From: Clostridia bacterium
Lineage (GTDB): Bacteria > Bacillota_A > Clostridia > Oscillospirales > CAG-272
Length of the DNA stretch: 11,589 nt
Direction: 5' to 3'
NCBI GenBank assembly: GCA_017500625.1
Contig: JAFVYX010000066.1
Span: forward strand, 1 to 11,589
This document shows, one piece after another, positions 6,593 to 11,589 of the stretch. Position 1 is the stretch's first letter. Each line of letters starts with the position of its first letter. The translations under genes and the position numbers were made by a program. The notes under the pieces were generated by a model, which did not search any database, was not told where the DNA came from, and worked only from the letters and a program-made list of their open reading frames with translations.

Positions 6593-7972
6593 TCAACGGC
6601 AAAACGCCGAAAATGCCTCGTGGAGCGCATAAAGGTCGGCCTTGGAGATGACCTCGTAGGGCGCGTGCATCGAGATGACGGGAACACCGAGATCCACGGT
6701 ATCGATGTTCTGCTCGGCGATAAACATTGCCACGGTTCCGCCGCCACCGATGTCCACCTTACCGAGCTCGGCCGCCTGCCAGGCAACGTTGGCCTTGGCA
6801 AAGATCGAGCGGACAAAGCCCACGTACTCGGCCGAGGCATCGTTGGAGCCCGATTTGCCGCGCGAGCCCGTAAACTTGCTCATAGCGGGGCCGCAGGAGA
6901 TCAATGCACTATTGCGCTTTTCATAGACCTCGGGGAAATTGGGGTCGAAGGCCGCGTTTACGTCAGCCGAGAGGCAATGCGAGGCGTGGCGGACGGCACG
7001 GGGATTCTCACCGAGGGCCTCCGAGATCGAATCCAGAAGATCCGAGAAGAGACGGCAGCGCATACCGGTATTACCGTTGCTACCGATCTCCTCCTTATCC
7101 GCAAGGATAACAAACACCGTTTTTTCCGTGTCCTCGCACCCAAAGAGCGCCGTCAGGGCAGGATAGGCACAGCAGCGATCGTCGTGGCCGTAGCCCGAGA
7201 TAAAGGCGCGGTCAAAGCCCACGTCGCGGCTACGCTCAGCGGGAACGGCCGAAAGCTCGGCGCTGATGAAATCCGCCTCGGTAAGGCCATATTTCTCGTT
7301 CAGAATGCGCAGAACGTTCAGCTTGATCGCCTCGCCCTCCTTGCCCTCGGCAACGGGAATACCACCAACCAGCAGGTTGAGGGTTTCACCCGAGATCGCC
7401 TTGCCGAGCGGCTGCTGGGCCTGGTCGGCGCCAAGGTGAGGCAGGAGGTCGTTGATATAGAACACGGGATCCGCAGGGTCTTCGCCGATCGCCACGGAAA
7501 GCGTGCTGCCGTCCGCGCGAACCACAACGCCGTGGAGAGAAAGCGGCATCGCCGTCCACTGATACTTCTTGATGCCGCCGTAATAATGCGTCTTGAAGAA
7601 GCTCATGCCGCTGTCCTCATAGAGAGGATTCTGCTTGAGGTCAATGCGGGGCGAATCCACGTGAGCGGCAAGAATACGGAAGCCGTCCTCCGAGAGGGGC
7701 GCCGTACCGATGCGGAAAAGGTAGATCCCCTTCCCCTTGTTCACGAAATAGCGCTTGTCCCCCGCCTTAAGCGCATCGCCGAAGGAATAGGGGGTGTAGC
7801 CCGCATTCTCCGCCATGGTAACGGCAAGAGCGATCGCCTCGCGCTCGGTTTTGGCGGCGTCGAGGAATTTCTTGTACTCCTCGGCGTAATCGAAGATCGC
7901 CTTCATACGGGCGCTGTCCGCTTCTGCGTAAATGTTCTTTCTTTCCACCGTGAGGTGCTCGTAATTATCCAT
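6593..7972 (-). CDS. apeB: M18 family aspartyl aminopeptidase
   Basis: This dizinc metallopeptidase is predicted to remove N-terminal acidic residues from peptides in the cytosol, as a large oligomer. The 459 residues carry the full M18 active site as I align it: His104 in AAHVDSPR, Asp264 in GYGHDDR, the Glu294-Glu295 pair in DKEEIGS, Asp337 in LSADVNAAFDP and His436 in SMHAPYE. Length fits the family (about 430-480). There is no signal peptide. I chose ATG 7972 because AAAGGAG lies 7 nt upstream, inside the end of coaE; the frame extends only six codons further, to 7990. It overlaps coaE by 8 nt and is followed by prfA after 3 nt. Substrate preference is taken from the family. Why a peptidase sits between coaE and prfA is not evident. 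Confidence 0.93.
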   Translation of the reverse strand: MDNYEHLTVERKNIYAEADSARMKAIFDYAEEYKKFLDAAKTEREAIALAVTMAENAGYTPYSFGDALKAGDKRYFVNKGKGIYLFRIGTAPLSEDGFRILAAHVDSPRIDLKQNPLYEDSGMSFFKTHYYGGIKKYQWTAMPLSLHGVVVRADGSTLSVAIGEDPADPVFYINDLLPHLGADQAQQPLGKAISGETLNLLVGGIPVAEGKEGEAIKLNVLRILNEKYGLTEADFISAELSAVPAERSRDVGFDRAFISGYGHDDRCCAYPALTALFGCEDTEKTVFVILADKEEIGSNGNTGMRCRLFSDLLDSISEALGENPRAVRHASHCLSADVNAAFDPNFPEVYEKRNSALISCGPAMSKFTGSRGKSGSNDASAEYVGFVRSIFAKANVAWQAAELGKVDIGGGGTVAMFIAEQNIDTVDLGVPVISMHAPYEVISKADLYALHEAFSAFCR

Positions 7973-8594
7973 TTGTTTGCTCCTTTGCAAGGTTATTGAT
8001 GTATTCCTTTAAGCTCAGCACCTGCGTCCATAGCTCGGCCTCGGTGCCATTGTTTCTTAAAATGAAGTCGGCGTGCTCATTGAGAGTGGCATCGCTCGCC
8101 TGGCGGTTGATGCGCTGTCGCGCCTCGGCCTCGGTCAGACCGTCGCGCTCGGTAAGGCGCGCCACGCGGACGGTCTCATCGGCAAGAACGGCCACCACCG
8201 CATCGCATTCGGTATGAAAGCCGGATTCCAAGAGGAGCGGCGCATTGATAACGGCCGCTACGGCTCCCTCGGCCGACCTTTGGGAAAGCCAGGCGCGGCA
8301 TTCGTCAAGCACCGCTGCGTGAGAAATGCGGTTGAGGTCGGAAAGGGCGGCCTTCCCCGTTTCTCCGTCGGCAAACACGATGTCCCGTAGGTGCCGACGG
8401 TCCACCGCACCGTCAAGGCCGAGAATCTCTTTGCCGAAGCGGTGTGAAAGCGCCTTGGTGAGGGGGGAGGAGGTACCGATCAGGCGGTGATACACGCCGT
8501 CCGTGTCAAGCCCCGGGATCCCAAGCTTCGAAAGCATGGCCTGCACGAGGTTTTTTCCCGTACCGCTTCCGCCGCAAAGACCGATCACAAGCAT
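7965..8594 (-). CDS. coaE: Dephospho-CoA kinase with an atypical P-loop
   Basis: CoaE phosphorylates the 3'-hydroxyl of the ribose in dephospho-CoA, the last step of CoA synthesis. The 209-residue product begins MLVIGLCGGSGTGKN. This is the P-loop, but position 15 is Asn where the family has Ser or Thr to hold Mg2+. Further family marks are DTDGVYHRL (the acceptor-site DxD region), APLLLESG (equivalent to the PLLFE motif), the lid RLTERDGLTEAEARQRINRQ, and RNNG near the end. I chose ATG 8594 over ATG 8615: AAAGGGG lies 8 nt before 8594, while 8615 has no such site and falls about 8 nt from the predicted transcript start. It is the first gene of the operon and overlaps the peptidase gene by 8 nt. 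The family call is firm; full activity is less certain because of Asn15. Confidence 0.9.
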   Translation of the reverse strand: MLVIGLCGGSGTGKNLVQAMLSKLGIPGLDTDGVYHRLIGTSSPLTKALSHRFGKEILGLDGAVDRRHLRDIVFADGETGKAALSDLNRISHAAVLDECRAWLSQRSAEGAVAAVINAPLLLESGFHTECDAVVAVLADETVRVARLTERDGLTEAEARQRINRQASDATLNEHADFILRNNGTEAELWTQVLSLKEYINNLAKEQTNG

Positions 8595-8602
8595 CTCATC
8601 GT

Positions 8603-8609
8603 CCCCTTT
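8603..8609 (-). promoter_or_regulatory. Ribosome binding site that decides the coaE start
   Basis: AAAGGGG on the minus strand lies 8 nt before ATG 8594. It sits between that ATG and the upstream in-frame ATG at 8615, and so supports the shorter protein. Confidence 0.75.
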
Positions 8610-8629
8610 GCTCATAATTATACATAATA

Positions 8630-8658
8630 AGTATACTACATTATTCCGCGATTGTCAA
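8630..8658 (-). promoter_or_regulatory. Sigma-A-type promoter of the coaE operon
   Basis: On the minus strand TTGACA (8653-8658) and TATACT (8630-8635) are 17 nt apart, very close to consensus. Transcription should start near 8623, giving a leader of about 29 nt. The promoter diverges from the tmcAL promoter about 80 bp away. The stretch between the two (8659-8736) shows no clear further element. Confidence 0.85.
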
Positions 8659-8736
8659 GGAATGGAACGCGCAAAATACCGCCTTTTACAAATCGCCGCG
8701 CTCTTCTGCAAAGCGAAAAGAAATGACGGTCAAATC

Positions 8737-8765
8737 TTGACTTGCGGGGTAAAACGTGGTATAAT
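8737..8765 (+). promoter_or_regulatory. Sigma-A-type promoter of tmcAL
   Basis: TTGACT (8737-8742) and a consensus TATAAT (8760-8765) are 17 nt apart. TGG precedes the -10, so it also has an extended -10. The start site should be near 8772, only about 31 nt before the TTG start codon. Confidence 0.85.
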
Positions 8766-8778
8766 TATTGGTAGGTTA

Positions 8779-8800
8779 AAAATCCGCAAGGGGGGATTTT
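8779..8800 (+). promoter_or_regulatory. Ribosome binding site of tmcAL inside a small hairpin
   Basis: AAGGGGGG (8788-8795) lies 7 nt ahead of the TTG codon at 8803 and fixes that start. The flanks AAAATCC (8779-8785) and GGATTTT (8794-8800) can pair, leaving part of the binding site in an 8-nt loop. The stem is AT-rich and weak, so a regulatory effect is only a possibility. Confidence 0.5.
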
Positions 8801-8802
8801 CT

Positions 8803-9987
8803 TTGAAGACAGTAGCCATTGTCAGCGAATTCAACCCCTTTCACAACGGCCATAGGTACTGCATTGACGAGGTGCGCCGCCACTACGGTGAGGACACCTG
8901 TATCATTGCCCTAATGAGTGGAAACTATACCCAACGCGGAGACGTGGCCCTGGCCGATAAATTCACCCGTGCGGCGGCCGCTGTGCGCGGCGGCGTGGAT
9001 CTTGTTCTTGAGATCCCCTTCCCTTACTCGGTCTCCAGCGCCGAATATTACGCCAATGCCGGCGTTTCTATGGCGGCCTCACTTGGGATCGTAGATGTCT
9101 TGGCCTTTGGCAGTGAATGTGGAGACGTCGACCGTCTTTCCGATGTGGCTTCCAAGCTGGCCTCATCGGACTATCAGGAGGCGCTTCGCTCGGCTCTGCG
9201 TAATGTCCCCTCCCTTGGCTATGCTCAGGCGGCGCAAGCGGCCTACGCATCACTTTACGGAGACAGCGAGGCCTCCGTTCTGGCAACGCCCAACGATACG
9301 TTGGCTGTCCGTTACCTCGTTGCCAATCAGAGACTTACAAAGCCGCTTGAGGTCTTTTGTGTCAAGCGCCAGGGCTCTTACCATGCCACCTCGCTTGATA
9401 CTATGGCTTCGGCTACAGCGATCCGTGCCGCCATCGACCGTGGCGATCTTGCCGCAGCGTATAACGCGATGCCGTCACCCGCGGCGGCGCTCATTCGAGA
9501 GGCCGTGGACAACGGCAAAGCCCCCGCCAAGCTTTCCTATCTTGGCAACGTATTTCTATCGTTTCTTAGACTTGCACCGTCAGGCGATGCCGACGAGCTT
9601 TCAGGAAGGCTCGCCGCCGCCGCTTTGAACGCTGCAGATCTTGAAGAATTCTTTACGCTTGTCGCTACCAAGCATTACACCCACGCACATTTGCGCCGCA
9701 CCCTCTGGCACCGTCTTTTCGGCGTTACCTCTGCCGATCTGCAGACACCGCCCGCTTACACGCAGGTGCTCGCGCACAACGCCCGTGGACGTGCGGCGCT
9801 TCGCCGCGCTTCCCGCCTTACCACGCTTGCGCTCCTGACAAAGCCGGCCGACGGCCAAAGCTTAAAGGGAGACGCCGGGCGGCAGGTAGCTCTGTCCCAG
9901 AGAGCCGACCGCCTCTACCCCTTGGCTATGCCAAGGCCCGTGGCGGGAAACGCCGCCATGAAGGCGGCACCGTTCTGCGAAGGTTAG
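8803..9987 (+). CDS. tmcAL: tRNA(Met) cytidine acetate ligase (YlbM family)
   Basis: TmcAL activates acetate with ATP and places it on C34 of elongator tRNA-Met, making ac4C at the wobble base and improving AUG/AUA discrimination. The 394-residue protein opens with MKTVAIVSEFNPFHNGH, which holds the nucleotidyltransferase HxGH motif at 14-17. Family landmarks follow: SGNYTQRGDVALADK at 39-53, DLVLEIPFPYS at 66-76, AFGSECGD at 101-108, ATPNDTLAVRYL at 161-172 and the late SATAIR. Length is close to Bacillus YlbM (about 415). The start is TTG 8803: the homology begins there and a strong AAGGGGGG sits 7 nt upstream. The frame is open back to 8503, but that part reads against coaE and through the promoter. 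It appears to be a single-gene unit divergent from the coaE operon. No proper terminator follows it. Confidence 0.93.
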   Translation: MKTVAIVSEFNPFHNGHRYCIDEVRRHYGEDTCIIALMSGNYTQRGDVALADKFTRAAAAVRGGVDLVLEIPFPYSVSSAEYYANAGVSMAASLGIVDVLAFGSECGDVDRLSDVASKLASSDYQEALRSALRNVPSLGYAQAAQAAYASLYGDSEASVLATPNDTLAVRYLVANQRLTKPLEVFCVKRQGSYHATSLDTMASATAIRAAIDRGDLAAAYNAMPSPAAALIREAVDNGKAPAKLSYLGNVFLSFLRLAPSGDADELSGRLAAAALNAADLEEFFTLVATKHYTHAHLRRTLWHRLFGVTSADLQTPPAYTQVLAHNARGRAALRRASRLTTLALLTKPADGQSLKGDAGRQVALSQRADRLYPLAMPRPVAGNAAMKAAPFCEG

Positions 9988-10020
9988 CGAATTTTCCCGA
10001 CCGAATTCCTATGTCTCCTT

Positions 10021-10039
10021 TTGTCAAATGAATTGACAA
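10021..10039. promoter_or_regulatory. Inverted repeat overlapping the -35 box, candidate operator
   Basis: TTGTCAA (10021-10027) and TTGACAA (10033-10039) are perfect inverted repeats with a 5-nt spacer. The right arm contains the -35 hexamer TTGACA of the following promoter. No T-run follows, so it is not a usual terminator. It may be chance, since the right arm is constrained by the promoter. Confidence 0.4.
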
Positions 10040-10061
10040 TATTTGGTAGGCGTGGTAGGAT
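10033..10061 (+). promoter_or_regulatory. Promoter of the small-protein/DUF3048 unit
   Basis: TTGACA (10033-10038) and TAGGAT (10056-10061) are 17 nt apart, with TGG before the -10. The imperfect -10 is backed by the extended -10. A direct repeat GGTAGG occurs at 10045-10050 and 10054-10059, 9 nt apart, across the spacer and -10. The start site should be near 10068, giving a leader of about 44 nt. Confidence 0.7.
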
Positions 10062-10111
10062 AGTCGGTGAAAAGGACAGGCAGTCATTTTCAATTTTTGA
10101 AAGGAGTCATC

Positions 10112-10399
10112 ATGGAGGCAATTGGCATTCAGGGAAAATTCTTGGAGTATAAGGGAAAGCCCTTGGTTCGTCAGGGCAATGAGATCTACTACGGAGATAT
10201 GGCGGAGAAATATTATCTGTTTCTTCTCGTTATGTCCGAGGTTGAGGACCCCACCCTTAAGACCAAGCTTCCCGGCAAGGTCATGGTTCAGATCCTTCCC
10301 ACCGCCGGAGGAAGCCCCTATAAGCAAAAGGTTGTGGACGGGCTCTATGAGGCCTTTGATTTGGGAACTGCCTGGCTCGAGAGAGCAAACAAACAATAA
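10112..10399 (+). CDS. Conserved-looking 95-residue protein of unknown function
   Basis: I do not recognise a named family; the sequence reminds me of unnamed short proteins in other clostridial genomes, but I cannot verify that. The 95 residues have no Cys, no signal peptide and no true membrane helix. The hydrophobic stretch YYLFLLVMS (about 34-42) looks like a core strand or helix. The N-terminal half (IQGKFLEYKGKPLVRQGNEIYYGD) suggests paired beta strands, and the end (GLYEAFDLGTAWLERANKQ) suggests a closing helix, so a small cytosolic alpha/beta protein is likely. AAAGGAG lies 5 nt before ATG 10112, and codon use looks like real coding sequence; an upstream ATG at 10067 falls at the transcript start. 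It ends with tandem stops (TAA TAG) and is followed 50 nt later by the DUF3048 lipoprotein gene, probably on the same transcript. Confidence 0.8.
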   Translation: MEAIGIQGKFLEYKGKPLVRQGNEIYYGDMAEKYYLFLLVMSEVEDPTLKTKLPGKVMVQILPTAGGSPYKQKVVDGLYEAFDLGTAWLERANKQ

Positions 10400-10413
10400 T
10401 AGGTTTTCCTTTT

Positions 10414-10450
10414 CAATTGCCGGCCGACTTGGCCGAGGAGGTAGCAATTG
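10414..10450 (+). promoter_or_regulatory. Hairpin enclosing the ribosome binding site of the DUF3048 gene
   Basis: CAATTGC (10414-10420) pairs with GCAATTG (10444-10450), and directly inside it CGGCC (10421-10425) pairs with GGCCG (10431-10435) around a 5-nt loop. The ribosome binding site AGGAGG (10436-10441) falls in the one-sided bulge between the two stems, and the first base of the GTG start closes the outer stem. The structure could limit initiation or couple it to translation of the upstream gene. Confidence 0.5.
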
Positions 10451-11589
10451 TGAAGAAAGATCCCCAAAAACGCCCACTCCCCTACAAAACGGTATTCGCC
10501 TGTCTTCTGTTCTTCGTCATTGCCGTGCTGCTGGTCTCCTGCGAGGCGCAGTCACTGGTTGGCAATTGGCGCGGAGACGGTGCGGATACCGTTTATCATT
10601 CTCTCCCTGTGACGACGGCCGAGACGAGCGCCGTCACAACGGCGCCGCCCGTCACCACAAGCGCTGAAACGACAACGGCGCTTGCCACAACAGCGGCGCC
10701 ACCGGTAACGACGATGCCCGAGCCACCCGGATCTCCCTATTATAATCCGTTATCCGGCCTCCCTTGCTCGCAAAAAGAGTCCGTGGCCCGTCCCATCGGC
10801 TTTTGCGTGAAAGAGGCGGCTGGGAGCGTCATTGCGCTGGCCGATGCGGTGATTGAAGCACCGACGGAGGCGACCGCTACGCGGCTGATGCTCCTAAAGT
10901 GCGGCGGCACCTCGCTTTGGTCTCACCTTACCGCGGCTTCCATACGCCCGTATCTTGCGGCGATGTCTCACGATCTGTTTGCCATCTCCGTATACCGCGG
11001 CACCTCGGATCTCGATCGTGAAAGTGCAAGTTTCCTTTACAATACGATCGATCTTCGCGAGACCGCCGTCCGTGACAAGGATCCGGAGGCACTTCTTGCC
11101 GCGATTACCGCAGCCGCCTATCAGACGTCGGTCGCGGGGAGCATTGCCCTCCCCTATACGCTTGGCGAGGTCGGTACCACGGCAACGCCGAACGAGGGGA
11201 GATCCACGTACGTCTCGATTCCGTATAGCACAGAAGCTGTCACCGCCTTTACTTACGACCCTCTGACAAAAAGCTATACCATGCGCACATCGGCAGCGCT
11301 TTCTGCCTCCGAGAGCGTTTTCCCCACCTTTACCAACGTTCTCGTTCTTTTTCACGACGCCACTCGGCGCGTGAGTAAGGACGGCGTTGAGCTGACACTG
11401 GACACCGCCCTCGGCGGCACGGGGTACTATATTTCAAACGGCGGGCACCGTCAGCTTCTGTGGCGGCGAGACCCCGTCACCTCCCATCTTTACTTCACCG
11501 ACACCGACGGTGTTCCCCTGGTAATCAACCGCGGAAAGACGTACATTGGTATGACGACCTTTGAATATCGTGAGGAGTTGATCCTCAAC
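10450..11589 (+). CDS. DUF3048 (YerB-like) lipoprotein (3' end cut by window edge)
   Basis: The frame is open for 380 residues to the edge. GTG 10450 is the start, with GGAGG 8 nt upstream. A short basic N-terminus and a hydrophobic segment (13-30) lead to the lipobox LVSC with Cys31, so it should be a diacylglycerol-anchored lipoprotein facing outward. Residues about 53-95 form a Thr/Pro/Ala-rich linker with VTT and TTA repeats. The DUF3048 region starts with YYNPLSGLPC (97-106), continues with ADAVIEAPTEATATRLMLL, and ends with the family-typical FTNVLVLFHD, GTGYYISNGGHRQLLWRR, FTDTDGVPLVINRGKTYIGM. The middle is divergent from what I know of the family: where many members have VGPVRSAR it reads HLTAASIRPY. 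DUF3048 proteins have no settled function; an envelope role is likely from location. Given family length, the stop should lie close to the edge. Confidence 0.82.
   Translation, partial: MKKDPQKRPLPYKTVFACLLFFVIAVLLVSCEAQSLVGNWRGDGADTVYHSLPVTTAETSAVTTAPPVTTSAETTTALATTAAPPVTTMPEPPGSPYYNPLSGLPCSQKESVARPIGFCVKEAAGSVIALADAVIEAPTEATATRLMLLKCGGTSLWSHLTAASIRPYLAAMSHDLFAISVYRGTSDLDRESASFLYNTIDLRETAVRDKDPEALLAAITAAAYQTSVAGSIALPYTLGEVGTTATPNEGRSTYVSIPYSTEAVTAFTYDPLTKSYTMRTSAALSASESVFPTFTNVLVLFHDATRRVSKDGVELTLDTALGGTGYYISNGGHRQLLWRRDPVTSHLYFTDTDGVPLVINRGKTYIGMTTFEYREELILN

Noticed and set aside
5465..7999. Open frame of 844 residues on the plus strand opposite prfA and the M18 peptidase gene
   Set aside because: It is again in register with both minus-strand genes, which are fully supported by catalytic motifs. 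It spans two unrelated genes and has no motif of its own.
8595..8615. Longer CoaE starting MSKGDDE at 8615
   Set aside because: That ATG lies about 8 nt from the predicted transcript start with no binding site, while AAAGGGG fits the ATG at 8594.
8619..8635. TATAC-N7-GTATA repeat at the coaE promoter as an operator like that at 757-778
   Set aside because: It is short, AT-rich and largely made of the -10 box. It does not match the half-site of the 22-bp palindrome.
8503..8802. A 100-residue N-terminal extension of TmcAL
   Set aside because: The extension reads antisense to coaE and across both divergent promoters. Family homology and the strong ribosome binding site both place the start at TTG 8803.
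10894..11355. Minus-strand frame of 153 residues inside the lipoprotein gene
   Set aside because: The plus-strand reading gives a lipobox and DUF3048 motifs; the minus frame gives only a Gly/Arg/Lys-rich artefact.

Overview
This looks like a stretch of chromosome from an endospore-forming Clostridia-type Firmicute, probably an uncultured or gut-associated member of the Oscillospiraceae or a neighbouring order. The grounds are a close SpoVT homologue, the Firmicute-type tRNA-Met cytidine acetate ligase (TmcAL/YlbM), a DUF3048 (YerB-like) lipoprotein, strong AGGAGG-type ribosome binding sites and visibly GC-rich coding DNA beside AT-rich promoters. The genus cannot be read from the window. All eleven genes are intact except the two cut by the window edges.

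Minus strand, 8658 down to about 1549. A strong sigma-A-type promoter drives a tightly packed housekeeping operon in the order coaE (dephospho-CoA kinase), an M18 aminopeptidase, prfA (release factor 1), a Sua5/TsaC threonylcarbamoyl-AMP synthase, a ParC/GyrA-type topoisomerase subunit, and an acidic-tailed YbjN-like protein. The first five genes overlap by 8 or 11 nt or are 3 to 12 nt apart. The YbjN-like gene also has its own promoter. A long perfect hairpin at 1549-1582 closes the unit. spoVT and then a NahK-like sugar kinase (cut by the left edge) follow on the same strand. Each has its own promoter, and a terminator separates them. The kinase promoter carries a perfect 22-bp palindrome at the predicted transcription start.

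Plus strand, 8737 to the right edge. A promoter divergent from coaE drives tmcAL, which has a TTG start. A second promoter with inverted and direct repeats drives a 95-residue protein that I cannot assign, followed 50 nt later by a DUF3048 lipoprotein with a Thr/Pro-rich linker (cut by the right edge).

Functionally this is mostly core biology. Two genes act on tRNA (Sua5 for t6A37, TmcAL for ac4C34 of elongator tRNA-Met), with translation termination, CoA synthesis, DNA topology, sporulation control and peptide turnover alongside. I found no mobile element, CRISPR array, rRNA or tRNA, and no strong case for a new multi-gene system. The observations most worth checking are an Asn in place of Ser/Thr in the CoaE P-loop, Ala at the quinolone-pocket position of ParC, the operator-like palindrome, the pairing of the 95-residue protein with a divergent DUF3048 lipoprotein, and hairpins that enclose the ribosome binding sites of the two genes with non-ATG starts.
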